From positions 3,720,001 to 3,784,000 of the forward strand of contig NZ_CP062260.1 in NCBI RefSeq assembly GCF_014863545.1: 64,000 nt of DNA, written 5' to 3'. The stretch comes from Paenibacillus sp. JNUCC32 (GTDB taxonomy: Bacteria > Bacillota > Bacilli > Paenibacillales > Paenibacillaceae). Made by a program: the position numbers and the translations under genes. Of this stretch, positions 1 through 8,382 are shown piece by piece; position 1 is the stretch's first letter; each line of letters starts with the position of its first letter. The notes beneath the pieces were generated by a model. That model worked only from the letters and a program-made list of their open reading frames with translations. It was not told the DNA's origin and ran no database searches.

Positions 1-798
1 GACGCAGTAGCTTGCCCCGAACAGCGTATCCGGACGAGTGGTGAACACCTCCAGATGACCATCATACCCTTCGATGTCAAAACGGACCTCGGCGCCCGTG
101 GATTTGCCGATCCAGTTGCGCTGCATATCCTTCAAGCTTTCGCTCCAGTCCAGCTCGTCCAGATCCTCCAGCAGGCGATCCGCATATTCGGTAATGCGCA
201 GGATCCATTGGCGCATCGGCTTGCGTACGACCGGATGGCCTCCGCGTTCGCTCCTGCCGTCGATGACCTCCTCGTTCGCCAGCACGGTGCCGAGCGCTTC
301 GCACCAGTTCACCGGAACCTCGGCCACATAGGCCAAGCCGCGTTTGTAGAGCTGGATAAAGATCCACTGCGTCCATTTGTAATATTCCGGATCGGTGGTG
401 CTGATCTCGCGGTCCCAGTCATACGAGAACCCGAGGGATTTGATCTGGCGGCGGAACGTATCGATATTCTGCACGGTGAACTCCCGAGGATGTTTGCCCG
501 TGTCCATCGCATACTGCTCTGCCGGCAGGCCGAAGGCGTCCCATCCCATCGGATGAAGCACGTTGTATCCGCGCATCCGCTTGTAGCGGGACACGATGTC
601 CGTTGCCGTGTATCCCTCCGGGTGACCTACGTGCAGGCCTGCGCCCGATGGGTACGGAAACATATCCAGCGCGTAAAATTTCGGTTTGGACGAGGAATCT
701 TCCGTTTTAAAGGTTTTGTTCTCATCCCAGTATTGCTGCCACTTCGGTTCGATGGCCTGCGGCTGGTAGCCGTGGCCGGTTGGTTGATTGTCCGTCAT
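1..798 (-). CDS. leuS: Leucyl-tRNA synthetase, N-terminal 266 codons (cut by window edge)
   Basis: Class I aminoacyl-tRNA synthetase that charges tRNA-Leu with leucine in the cytoplasm. Translating the minus strand from ATG at 798 gives [13 protein letters not shown], then the class I HIGH-type motif as [12 protein letters not shown] following [11 protein letters not shown], and later [13 protein letters not shown] and [12 protein letters not shown] of the editing (CP1) entry. These are LeuRS hallmarks. A strong GGAGGAG lies upstream of the ATG. The reading frame is open to base 1, so roughly the C-terminal two thirds lie outside the window. Expression is expected to be controlled by the T-box leader just upstream. 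The identification is secure. Confidence 0.97.
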   Translation of the reverse strand, partial: MTDNQPTGHGYQPQAIEPKWQQYWDENKTFKTEDSSSKPKFYALDMFPYPSGAGLHVGHPEGYTATDIVSRYKRMRGYNVLHPMGWDAFGLPAEQYAMDTGKHPREFTVQNIDTFRRQIKSLGFSYDWDREISTTDPEYYKWTQWIFIQLYKRGLAYVAEVPVNWCEALGTVLANEEVIDGRSERGGHPVVRKPMRQWILRITEYADRLLEDLDELDWSESLKDMQRNWIGKSTGAEVRFDIEGYDGHLEVFTTRPDTLFGASYCV

Positions 799-857
799 AC
801 TTCATTGCTCCTCCTTCACAGTCGAGAGGCAAGGCCTGCGCCATTGCCCAAAAAAAC

Positions 858-1162
858 AAAAAAACCTCATCATCCATAGCGTTGATCGCTAGGGACGAGA
901 GGTTTGATTCCCGTGGTACCACCCTAGTTAGCCAAAGGCATGCTTTGCCTTTCGCTCCCTTTGCATCCTTATCGCGGATAAGACGACGATGCTTCATCGG
1001 CCGATTCTGCCGGAATACAGCCCTCCGACGGCCGGGTTAACACCATTGCTCCGAGGCGAGTTCATCCCTATCGTCAACCGGTTTTCACCAGACACCGGCT
1101 CTCTGCATGATCGAAATTGGAACGATTGATCCTCATCATCGCGTTCATATTACCGTTTTAAT
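858..1162 (-). promoter_or_regulatory. Leucine T-box riboswitch leader of leuS
   Basis: Read on the minus strand, the leader has an AGAGAGCCGG stem I region near 1100, a GAACTC specifier-loop signature whose CTC (bases 1060-1058) is a leucine codon, and the conserved T-box core AGGGTGGTACCACGG (about 925-911). A terminator hairpin follows (stem AAACCTC...GAGGTTT, 905-861) with a T-rich tail at 860-845. By family knowledge, uncharged tRNA-Leu stabilises the antiterminator. The combination of T-box, Leu specifier and downstream leuS makes this a firm call; the exact 5' end is inferred from the promoter. Confidence 0.95.
861..905 (-). terminator. T-box-controlled intrinsic terminator of leuS
   Basis: The stem AAACCTC-N2-CGTCC pairs with GGATG-N2-GAGGTTT on the minus strand and is followed by a run of T. 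Its 5' arm overlaps the region that would form the antiterminator with the T-box core. Confidence 0.9.
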
Positions 1163-1168
1163 GTGGCT

Positions 1169-1197
1169 ATTATACCCAAAAAGCGCGGTCAAGTCAA
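1169..1197 (-). promoter_or_regulatory. Sigma-A promoter of leuS
   Basis: On the minus strand TTGACT (1197-1192), a 17-nt spacer and a perfect TATAAT (1174-1169) lie just before the T-box leader. The -35 box falls inside the last codons of the upstream AraC-family gene. Confidence 0.85.
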
Positions 1198-2070
1198 CGA
1201 AAGCTCTTCTCCGCTTCTGCGGTAATGTTCCGGCGTGGTCCCGACCATGGCCTTGAACATCCGGCTGAAATGGGCCAAATGCTTGAAACCGGACGCCTGG
1301 CTGATCTCCGTTATGCTCAGATGGGGGTGGAGCCTAAGCATGATTTTGGCCTGGTTGATCCGCCGGTGATACACATATTTGAACACCGTCGTTCCGGTCA
1401 CTTCCTTGAATAAGGAGGATAAGTAGTGTTTCGTGATATGCATGTCGCGGGCGATTCCCTCCAGCGTCAAATCCAGCATATAATTTTCCTCGACAAACGA
1501 GACGACATGCTGGACATGCCGCTCCTTCTCCGAGATCGAGTCGTGATCCTGCACGGCGGCCTGGCACCAATCGGCGATGACGTACATCATCTCCTGGATT
1601 CGAAGGGTCATCCGCTCCTGGCGAAAGCCGGCCGTGGAGGACGACAGGCGGTGTATATCGGCCAGCATCCCTTCGAATTCTTCCCGGTTCTCCCCCGTCA
1701 GCGTCATGCGATGATTCCGCAGCGTTTCGAAGGGGTCCAGCAATATCGATTTGGCCGTCTCCGAAAGCCCCCTGCAGACCCAGGCCGGATCAAAATGCAA
1801 AATGCTCCTGACATATCTGGAATCGGGTTCAACGTTCGGACAGTGCAGCGTAAGCCCGTTCATCAGGAGCAGATCCCCCGGTTTCAGGGTGAACACGGAA
1901 TCGCCGATCAAATACGTGCAGCGTCCCTCATGGAAATAATAAATTTCATAAAAAGCATGCGAGTGAAACCGCCCTCCCGACAGCGGCTGTTCATTGTAGT
2001 AGGTCAGATCGAACGGCGCTTGAAGCTGCATGCGGTCAAAGCCTGGCATCATATCGACAGATGAGGTCAT
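1189..2070 (-). CDS. AraC family transcriptional regulator, cupin sensor
   Basis: A 293-aa one-component regulator. Residues 1-150 look like the AraC-type cupin sensor (FHSHAFYEIYYFHEG, then LKPGDLLLMN). The C-terminal 100 residues carry two helix-turn-helix units (LEGIARDMHITKHYLSSLFK and ITEISQASGFKHLAHFSRMFK) ending in GTTPEHYRR. It lies 84 bp downstream of, and on the same strand as, a Gfo/Idh-isomerase operon, so it probably senses the carbohydrate handled there; that is inference. A moderate AAAGGGG precedes the ATG. Its 3' end overlaps the leuS -35 box. Confidence 0.9.
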   Translation of the reverse strand: MTSSVDMMPGFDRMQLQAPFDLTYYNEQPLSGGRFHSHAFYEIYYFHEGRCTYLIGDSVFTLKPGDLLLMNGLTLHCPNVEPDSRYVRSILHFDPAWVCRGLSETAKSILLDPFETLRNHRMTLTGENREEFEGMLADIHRLSSSTAGFRQERMTLRIQEMMYVIADWCQAAVQDHDSISEKERHVQHVVSFVEENYMLDLTLEGIARDMHITKHYLSSLFKEVTGTTVFKYVYHRRINQAKIMLRLHPHLSITEISQASGFKHLAHFSRMFKAMVGTTPEHYRRSGEELSLT

Positions 2071-2154
2071 TTAGAGAATCGCCCCTTTAGCGATTTTGGA
2101 GTCGTCTAACCCCCAACCCTCAACGTAACGGGGTTTTCTCTATTATAAATGATT

Positions 2155-3228
2155 TTAGGGAATACGCACGGCTTCATTTTGGGCAATCACGCACAATTCT
2201 CCGGCCTTGAAGGCATGCTCCTGGGACATGGCATGTTCCGTGCGTTCCAGGCAGTCCAGGATAAGCTCCCCGAAAAACGGATAGCCCACTTTCCCCTGGA
2301 GTTCCATATGAAACTCTCCTTCACCGTTAACCAAGTACAGATGATCCCCCTGCGGATGCCTTGCGATATCGATGTATTTGCGAAGCTCGATGTATCCTTC
2401 CGTTCCCAGAATAAAGGTTCTGCCATCTCCCCAAGTGCCAAGTCCTCCGGGCGTCAGCCAATCGACGCGGAAATAATTGGTGGCTCCATTGTCTCCCACC
2501 AGCGTTGCATCTCCGAAATCCTCCAGCTCGGGGTATTCCGGATTCGCATAATTGCCCACCTTGCTGCTGAGCACCTTGGCATCGCGGCATCCCGCATAAA
2601 ACAAAAATTGTTCGATCTGGTGGGAGCCGATGTCACACAGGATGCCCCCGTACTGTTGATGACGGAAAAACCAGTCCGGGCGGGAGGACGCATTCAAACG
2701 GTGCGGTCCGGTTCCCATCACTTGCACCACTCGCCCGATCGCCCCGTCCTGAATCAGATTCCCGGCATGGACGGCACTCTCCACATGCAGCCGTTCACTG
2801 TAATAGACCATGTATTTCTTGCCCGTCTCCGCGGCTTTCGCGCGTGCAGCGTTCACCTGCTCCAGCGTGGTGAACGGCGTTTTATCCGTGAAATAATCCT
2901 TGCCGTGCGACATGACCTTCAGGCCAAGCTCGCATCTCTCCGAAGGAATGGCGGCAGCCGCCACCAGATGAACTTCGGTATCTTCCAGCACCTGGGCCTC
3001 GGAGGAAGCCACGGCAACCTCCGGGTATGCCTTGCAAAAAGCAGCAACCTTGGCGGGGTCTGAGTCATACACCCACTTCAGCGTCGCCCCGGCCTCAATC
3101 AAGCCGTTGCACATGCCGTATATATGGCCATGCTCCAGCGACATGGCTGCAAAAATAAATTCTCCGGGCTTGCACACCGGCTGGGCCTTGCCCACCGGCG
3201 CATAGAGCATTCCATTGCTGCGGTCCAT
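2155..3228 (-). CDS. Gfo/Idh/MocA family NAD(P)-dependent oxidoreductase (downstream copy)
   Basis: 357 aa. The N-terminal Rossmann-like half and C-terminal Gfo/Idh/MocA domain are visible from the family-like segments DKTPFTTLEQVNAARA (the EKP-type motif region, here DKTP) and FCDIG-like LCDIGSHQIEQFL. The family oxidises or reduces sugars, inositols and aminosugars with NAD(P). The typical glycine-rich GxGxxG is not obvious at the N-terminus, where FAAMSLEHGHIYGMC stands instead; this is characteristic of a divergent subgroup. The start at 3228 has GGGGAGG 8 nt upstream. It is the last gene of a three-gene operon (gap 24 bp). The substrate cannot be read from sequence. Confidence 0.85.
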   Translation of the reverse strand: MDRSNGMLYAPVGKAQPVCKPGEFIFAAMSLEHGHIYGMCNGLIEAGATLKWVYDSDPAKVAAFCKAYPEVAVASSEAQVLEDTEVHLVAAAAIPSERCELGLKVMSHGKDYFTDKTPFTTLEQVNAARAKAAETGKKYMVYYSERLHVESAVHAGNLIQDGAIGRVVQVMGTGPHRLNASSRPDWFFRHQQYGGILCDIGSHQIEQFLFYAGCRDAKVLSSKVGNYANPEYPELEDFGDATLVGDNGATNYFRVDWLTPGGLGTWGDGRTFILGTEGYIELRKYIDIARHPQGDHLYLVNGEGEFHMELQGKVGYPFFGELILDCLERTEHAMSQEHAFKAGELCVIAQNEAVRIP

Positions 3229-3252
3229 ACCAAGAGCCTCCCCGATTGTAAT

Positions 3253-4422
3253 TTAATAAGCGCCAAACGTCTTGCTCATATCCACCGGCCCGATCTCCTT
3301 GACCGTTTTCCGGGTGGACGAATTCGCTATCCGTTCTTGCAGCATCTCGTAATACAGATCTTCGTCCAACGGCAGGTCGACCCAATTGTCGGTCCAGGTG
3401 GACAAATGCATGGCATTGGACAGGGTCAATCCGTGGATTCCCTCTTCGCCCGGCGCAATCAATGGCGTTCCGTGCAAAATGGCGTCCGCAAAGTTCTGGA
3501 TGATGCCGTTATGCTGCGGATTGTCCCCCGAAATCGGCACCTCGCATTTCCAGCATTCCGGTTCGCCGAAGCCCCCGGTATACTGCTGATTGAACTCCGG
3601 TTCAGGCACCCGGAGACGCCAGAAGGTAAGCTTGCCGTCCTCGATGACGATTTTACCGCGGTCTCCCGTCACTTCATACCGATTCGTGCCCGGCGCTTCC
3701 CCCGTTGTCGTAATGAAGACGGCCGTGGCGCCGTTCTCGTATTCCGCATAAGCCGTCACATCGTCTTCCACTTCAATGTTCCGGTACTTGCCGAACGAAC
3801 AAAATGCGCGGATTCTTTTCGGCATCATGCCGGTTGTCCACTGCCACAGATCCAGCTGGTGCGGAGATTGGTTAATCAGGACGCCTCCGCCTTCTCCCGC
3901 CCAAGTCGCGCGCCATCCGCCTGAATCGTAATAACTCTGTGAGCGGTACCAATTCGTGACGATCCAATTCATTCGCCGCACCTCGCCGAGCTCGCCGGCC
4001 GCGATGAGCTCTCTAAGCTTTTTATACAGCGGATTGCAGCGCTGATTGTACATGATCGAGAACACTTTGCCGCTGGCTTCGGCCGCGCGGTTCATTTCCC
4101 GCACCTGCTTCGTATACACGCCCGCCGGCTTCTCAATCAGGACGTGGAGTCCTTGGTTCAGGCACGCGATGGCCACTTGAGGATGGGCATAATGGGGCGT
4201 TGCGATAATCACCGCATCGATCTCTCCCGAAGAGATCATAGCGTCCGTGTCACTCCAAATTTTCACGTCCGAAGGGAGCGTAGCCCTCGCTTCTTCCTGC
4301 TTGGCCGGGTTGAGGTCGCATATGGCGCTAAGCCGCGCCCCCGCAATCCGCCCCGCGGCAAGCGATTTGGCATGCGAAAAACCCATCCCCAGTCCGATAA
4401 CCCCTACTCTTACCTGTTCCAT
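3253..4422 (-). CDS. Gfo/Idh/MocA family oxidoreductase (upstream copy)
   Basis: 389 aa. The Rossmann motif VGVIGLGMGFSHAKSL opens the protein, and HVLIEKPAGVYTKQV supplies the EKP motif with its family-typical lysine. The C-terminal domain includes GGVLINQSPHQLDLWQW, with the histidine usually placed in the active site. The ATG at 4422 was chosen because the in-frame upstream ATG at 4440 sits in the ribosome binding site itself (AAGGAGG lies between the two). It forms an operon with the second oxidoreductase and the TIM-barrel isomerase, a common arrangement for inositol, aminosugar or pseudo-sugar catabolism. The specific substrate is unknown. Confidence 0.9.
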   Translation of the reverse strand: MEQVRVGVIGLGMGFSHAKSLAAGRIAGARLSAICDLNPAKQEEARATLPSDVKIWSDTDAMISSGEIDAVIIATPHYAHPQVAIACLNQGLHVLIEKPAGVYTKQVREMNRAAEASGKVFSIMYNQRCNPLYKKLRELIAAGELGEVRRMNWIVTNWYRSQSYYDSGGWRATWAGEGGGVLINQSPHQLDLWQWTTGMMPKRIRAFCSFGKYRNIEVEDDVTAYAEYENGATAVFITTTGEAPGTNRYEVTGDRGKIVIEDGKLTFWRLRVPEPEFNQQYTGGFGEPECWKCEVPISGDNPQHNGIIQNFADAILHGTPLIAPGEEGIHGLTLSNAMHLSTWTDNWVDLPLDEDLYYEMLQERIANSSTRKTVKEIGPVDMSKTFGAY

Positions 4423-4447
4423 ATCTATCGCCTCCTTCATAAGTGTC

Positions 4448-5320
4448 CTATACGCTTTGTTTATGGTCTGCCCACATGTTCATCTGCTCGGCAAAACGAA
4501 GCAGCATCTCCCTGGATTCAAACGTCCCGCTAAAATCCTCGATTCCGTAGTAACCTTCATAGCCGACCGACTGCAAATCCTGTATGACCTGCTTCCATGG
4601 GACGGCCCCTTGGTCAAGCGAGACCCATTCTCCGGACCAGGATGCCGAGCTTCCATCCTTCGAAGGCGTTTTTCGATATCCCCCGTTCTTCACATGGACA
4701 TGAGCCAGGTAGGGACCGAGAAGCTCCAAGCCCATCCGGTAGTTCTCGTAACCTTCATGGACCATGTTGCCCGGATCATACAGCACGCCGATATGCTGCG
4801 GATTGAAGTGGGATACGAGCCGGTGCGTCAGTCCGGCGCTCGGAGTGATCGTAAGATGATGGGTTTCCACCACGGCTTTAACCCCGTAAGCGGCAGCGAG
4901 ATCCTGCACCTCATGGAGGTAACGGACCGCCTGGTCGTACAGCTCGTTGTAATTGCGCGTTCGGTCATATCCCGGAATCCCAACGCGAATGAAAGAGGCT
5001 CCGATCAGCTTGGCCGCTTGCATGACCTTCTCCGTTGCTTCCACGTCGCCGCAGGTCAGATAAGGAACGACCGCAAGACTGCGCCGGCCATGCTTGTCGG
5101 CTGCTTGCTTAAATCTGAGCCAATCTTCCTGCGTGCCGTTTGGATCAATGGAGCAGCGGTTATGCCGCCAGAAGGAAGGCTTCTCTCCGGCAGCCTCTTC
5201 CGGAATCTCCTTGAAGCGCCACTCGATCCCTTCGATACCGGCATCCGCCGCCGCTTGGGCCAATTCCTCCGGCAGTAAATCAGGGGTGGCGACCGTAAAT
5301 ACGGACAGTTTCATAATCAT
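4448..5320 (-). CDS. Sugar phosphate isomerase/epimerase (xylose isomerase-like TIM barrel)
   Basis: 290 aa, AP endonuclease 2/xylose isomerase-like fold. Recognisable segments are EWRFKEIPEEA, VVETHHLTITPS, GVLYDPGNMVHEG, AHVHVKNGG and GYYGIEDFSG. Together they supply the conserved Glu, Asp, His and Glu that bind a divalent metal in this family. It is the first gene of the operon with two Gfo/Idh oxidoreductases, so the trio probably oxidises and isomerises a sugar or cyclitol (inference). Two in-frame ATGs (5320 and 5314) follow GAGAGGATG; either could be used. Confidence 0.87.
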   Translation of the reverse strand: MIMKLSVFTVATPDLLPEELAQAAADAGIEGIEWRFKEIPEEAAGEKPSFWRHNRCSIDPNGTQEDWLRFKQAADKHGRRSLAVVPYLTCGDVEATEKVMQAAKLIGASFIRVGIPGYDRTRNYNELYDQAVRYLHEVQDLAAAYGVKAVVETHHLTITPSAGLTHRLVSHFNPQHIGVLYDPGNMVHEGYENYRMGLELLGPYLAHVHVKNGGYRKTPSKDGSSASWSGEWVSLDQGAVPWKQVIQDLQSVGYEGYYGIEDFSGTFESREMLLRFAEQMNMWADHKQSV

Positions 5321-5690
5321 TCATCCTCTCTCGACCAAATTTATTAGCTTATGCATCATTTGACCAACGTTGAACTCATATGATGTCATTCAGTGCGTTC
5401 CGGATGGTTAAAAGCCTCCCGAAAGATAGCGCTCTCATATCTGATGATCCTATCTATCCCCCATCGTAGCACAGTACCGAAAGCAAACCCATATCCCTTC
5501 CCATGAACCTTAACCACAGTCAAATAAAGCCGAAAAGAAATGTCTTTGAATATAATGCAGCTCCCGTTGATACAAGCACAGTGTCCATCGACGTGTTTCC
5601 CTTGAGAACAGACCGCGATGAGCCGTCGCATCCATAGCGATTTTCGAAGAGGCCCGGACTCGAAGTTTAGGCACTCTTATATAACCAAAA
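5321..5690. other. Gene-free spacer between yqeM and the oxidoreductase operon
   Basis: About 370 bp before the yqeM terminator. I see no convincing ORF with a ribosome binding site on either strand, and no clear promoter hexamers beyond weak AT-rich candidates near 5340-5380. It must hold the promoter of the minus-strand sugar operon, but I cannot place it. Confidence 0.5.
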
Positions 5691-5732
5691 AAGGCACCTC
5701 CTCCGTCCTGAATAGACGAAGAAGCGTGCCTT
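5691..5732 (-). terminator. Intrinsic terminator after yqeM
   Basis: On the minus strand AAGGCACGCTTCTTCGTC pairs with GACGGAGGAGGTGCCTT across a short loop, followed by TTTTTT. It closes the yqe operon. Confidence 0.88.
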
Positions 5733-5748
5733 CTCATAGGGTATTCGT

Positions 5749-6519
5749 TTATTTTACGGCAACGTAGAACAGCCTGGATGCATCCTGACCCGCTTCCGTC
5801 CACTCAAAATCGGCATAGCATTTCACGTCCCGGAATCCGGCCTTAATCAGCTCAACCTTCATCCATTCCGGGTCGTATCCCCGCTGGACATGCGTTTCTT
5901 CAAAGCGGCGGTAGATCGTTCGGTCTTGGTCATCCCGTGCAAAAATGGAGAGATGGTGTTCAATCTCCATCCTGCGTTCGTCCAGGTCGCATGTCCATAT
6001 ATAGGACACTTCCCGTTCATCCAGAACAAATGGCTGCTCTTCGTCGTATCGCAGCAGCGTATTGGGGTGATGCACGTCAAACAGGAACGTGCCGCCTTCC
6101 TTGAGACCGTTGTAGGTCCTTGCAAAAGCGGAGCGGATGTCCTTCTCCTCCAGCAGGTAGTTCACACAATCACAAAATGAAATGACGGAATCCACCTGCT
6201 CGGGCAGCTCCCAGGAACGCATGTCCTGCTGCACCCAGCGGACGCTCCCTTCCCGGAACAAGCGATGTCCCTGAGGCGTGCCCTCCAGCTTGCGCCTGGC
6301 AACCGACAGCATATCCGCTGACAGGTCAATCCCCGTTACTTCAAAACCGGAGTTGACGAGCGGTATGGTGATGCTGCCTGTCCCGCATCCGAGCTCGACG
6401 ACGCTTTTTGGCATTCCGTGCTTCTCCCAGGCGGTTCTCGCAAAGCGGATCCAGTCCGGGTACGGCATGTCTTCCATGAGTTGATCATATACGTAAGCAA
6501 ACTTGCGGTAAGACAACAT
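5749..6519 (-). CDS. yqeM: SAM-dependent methyltransferase YqeM
   Basis: 256 aa, class I SAM methyltransferase. Motif I is VVELGCGTGSITIPL, the acidic motif II is VTGIDLSADML, and ISFCDCVNYLLE follows; the N-terminus YRKFAYVYDQLMEDMPY is typical of YqeM. The substrate is unknown. It is the last gene of the yqeG-yqeM cluster, as in Bacillus subtilis, except that here cvfB separates it from rsfS. A terminator follows 17 bp after the stop. Confidence 0.88.
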   Translation of the reverse strand: MLSYRKFAYVYDQLMEDMPYPDWIRFARTAWEKHGMPKSVVELGCGTGSITIPLVNSGFEVTGIDLSADMLSVARRKLEGTPQGHRLFREGSVRWVQQDMRSWELPEQVDSVISFCDCVNYLLEEKDIRSAFARTYNGLKEGGTFLFDVHHPNTLLRYDEEQPFVLDEREVSYIWTCDLDERRMEIEHHLSIFARDDQDRTIYRRFEETHVQRGYDPEWMKVELIKAGFRDVKCYADFEWTEAGQDASRLFYVAVK

Positions 6520-6560
6520 GATGACACCACTTTCTTAGAAGCTTCCCCTGCGTTGCCGGG

Positions 6561-7463
6561 TTATTCGTTTGAACCGGAGTTCTCCTCTTTTTTGACCATA
6601 TACGTCCAGCTGTCCTTCTGCGTAACCTGGCCTTCCTTCATCAGCTTGCCAAGGGCGCGTTTAAAGGCTGATTTGCTGATGCCGAAACGCTGCTTGATGA
6701 TGTCGGGCGGCGTTTCATCCGAATACGGCATCGCATGGCCGGGACGCTCCTTCAGAAAAGCCAGCAGCCGGTCTGCATCATCGGTCCGTCCGATCTCTTT
6801 TTGCGGAACCATGGACAGATTGACCCTGCCATCCTCCCGGATATGGCTGACCCGAACCTTTACCTCTTCGCCAAGACGCAGCATCCGCGTCCGTTCCGAG
6901 GAATGGATCATGCCGATCGCGCCGAAGCCGACCACGCCGCCGTCGATGATGACAAACGTGCCCATCTGGAGCGGTTTATACACCAGGGCAGTAAACCATT
7001 GGCCTTTCCACGAATCCGGCGCATGGAACGCAAGCGGAGCTAGCTCTTGTTCCCCGGCGAGTTTCGCTCGCAGCCGGCCTTGCTTATCATGCTCCATGAT
7101 CACAAACACGTGGTCTCCCACTTGCGGGTGAAGCTCCCGCAGCTCCGGCAATTCCCGGATCGGAAGCAGCAGCTGCCTGCCAAGTCCCATCTCAAGGAAA
7201 CAGCCGAGGCGCGGATGGACGTCGGCCACTTCAAGCTTCGCCGTTTCGCCCAGCGTTAGGAACGGCTTCTTCATCGTTGCGGCTAGGCGGTCTTCCGTAT
7301 CGAAGAATATAAAGACCTCTATCGTATCCCCCGGCTCGATTTTACCCGTAAGCTCCGAATAGTGAAGAAGCACATCCCGATCTCCGCCATCCAGAAAATA
7401 ACCGTAAGGGGACACTTCCCTGGATACAACGAGTTTCGTTAATGTGCCGGCAATCAGACTCAT
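6561..7463 (-). CDS. cvfB: CvfB family S1-domain RNA-binding regulator
   Basis: 300 aa. It consists of S1-like OB-fold domains (for example PYGYFLDGGDRDVLLHYSEL and GVVGFGAIGMIHSSE) followed by a C-terminal winged-helix segment (ETPPDIIKQRFGISKSAFKRAL). This is the layout of CvfB/YitL, which affects virulence or RNA-dependent expression in staphylococci and binds RNA. The ATG at 7463 was chosen over the longer frame because GGTGGAG precedes it and it forms an ATGA overlap with the rsfS stop, implying translational coupling. Its place inside the yqe cluster is unlike B. subtilis. Confidence 0.85.
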   Translation of the reverse strand: MSLIAGTLTKLVVSREVSPYGYFLDGGDRDVLLHYSELTGKIEPGDTIEVFIFFDTEDRLAATMKKPFLTLGETAKLEVADVHPRLGCFLEMGLGRQLLLPIRELPELRELHPQVGDHVFVIMEHDKQGRLRAKLAGEQELAPLAFHAPDSWKGQWFTALVYKPLQMGTFVIIDGGVVGFGAIGMIHSSERTRMLRLGEEVKVRVSHIREDGRVNLSMVPQKEIGRTDDADRLLAFLKERPGHAMPYSDETPPDIIKQRFGISKSAFKRALGKLMKEGQVTQKDSWTYMVKKEENSGSNE

Positions 7464-7807
7464 ACGTTCTCCACCACTTTGGCGTCCGACCACAAACGCT
7501 CGATGTTGTAGTATTCCCGCTCATCGCGGTGAAAAATATGAACGATCACGTCTCCAAGGTCCATCAGCACCCAACGGGCAGCATCCATTCCTTCCAGTCC
7601 GCGCAATGCCACGCCCTCGTCGTGAGCCCGTTTGCGGACCTCGGTTGCGATCGCTTGAACCTGGGTATCCGAGTTACCGTGGCAAATGACAAAATAGTCG
7701 GCGATCAGGGAAATCCCTCTGAGATCCAGGACCACGATATCCATCGCTTTTTTATCTTCAGCGGCAGCTACTGCCACATTTAACAATTCATTCGGTTTCA
7801 ACGTCAT
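7460..7807 (-). CDS. rsfS: Ribosome silencing factor RsfS (YqeL)
   Basis: 115 aa. It binds large-subunit protein L14 and blocks subunit joining when nutrients are short. Diagnostic segments are DIVVLDLRGISLIADYFVI, ARWVLMDLGDVIVHIF and EYYNIERLWSDA, the family core. The length is normal. ATGA overlaps join it to yqeK upstream (7804-7807) and to cvfB downstream (7460-7463), so the run is translated as one coupled operon. Confidence 0.95.
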   Translation of the reverse strand: MTLKPNELLNVAVAAAEDKKAMDIVVLDLRGISLIADYFVICHGNSDTQVQAIATEVRKRAHDEGVALRGLEGMDAARWVLMDLGDVIVHIFHRDEREYYNIERLWSDAKVVENV

Positions 7808-8382
7808 GAATTCGCCTCCAATTGCTTAATTAGATCGTTGCGGGCAAGCACCGTCAACGGAAAAATGATTTGTCTGCGCGAGAGCAGATATCCAATCGTC
7901 GAATCAAAACCGGCTGCAAGCGCCTCTTCAAGGCTATGGTTGGCCAGTTCGCGAATATTATTCACGCCGGGGAAATCCCGCCCCGGTTCCATATAATCCG
8001 CCAGGCAGACCACCTTGTCAAGGAGCGTCATGCCGATGCGCCCCGACGTATGGTACCGAATGGCGTCAAGCACTTCGGCATCCGTTACGCCATATTCGTG
8101 TTCCGCTACGAATGCCCCGACTTCAGCATGCCAAAGCTGTTTGTCGTAATGGAGCAGCTCGTCGGAGAGCTTATGCTCCACCATCATCTGATGAAGCTTC
8201 TGCACGGGCCAGTATTTAGCCACGTCATGCAGGATGGCGGCCAAGTCCGCCTTAACCGGGTCGGCTCCGAACCTGCCGGCAAGGATGACCGCGGTTTCCA
8301 TGACGCCTTTGGTATGCTCCCAGCGCTTGGCCGGCATCTGGGAGGATACGGCTTCTATGAGCTCATCACGGCTGTAGTCCAT
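7804..8382 (-). CDS. yqeK: HD-domain diadenosine tetraphosphate hydrolase YqeK
   Basis: 192 aa. HD phosphohydrolase motifs are visible as RWEHTKGVMETA (first His), AAILHDVAKYW (HD pair), LWHAEVGAF and KVVCLADYMEPGR. The family hydrolyses Ap4A symmetrically. The ATG at 8382 is preceded by TTAGGAG at a good distance; the in-frame ATG at 8400 lies upstream of that site and is not used on this reading. Its 5' end overlaps the end of nadD by 17 bp. Confidence 0.92.
   Translation of the reverse strand: MDYSRDELIEAVSSQMPAKRWEHTKGVMETAVILAGRFGADPVKADLAAILHDVAKYWPVQKLHQMMVEHKLSDELLHYDKQLWHAEVGAFVAEHEYGVTDAEVLDAIRYHTSGRIGMTLLDKVVCLADYMEPGRDFPGVNNIRELANHSLEEALAAGFDSTIGYLLSRRQIIFPLTVLARNDLIKQLEANS

Noticed and set aside
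4423..4440. Upstream ATG of the first Gfo/Idh gene
   Set aside because: The six codons from it contain the ribosome binding site AAGGAGG for the ATG at 4422.
5386..5803. 81- and 97-codon minus ORFs between yqeM and the sugar operon
   Set aside because: Neither has a ribosome binding site; the second overlaps the yqeM terminator and 3' end.
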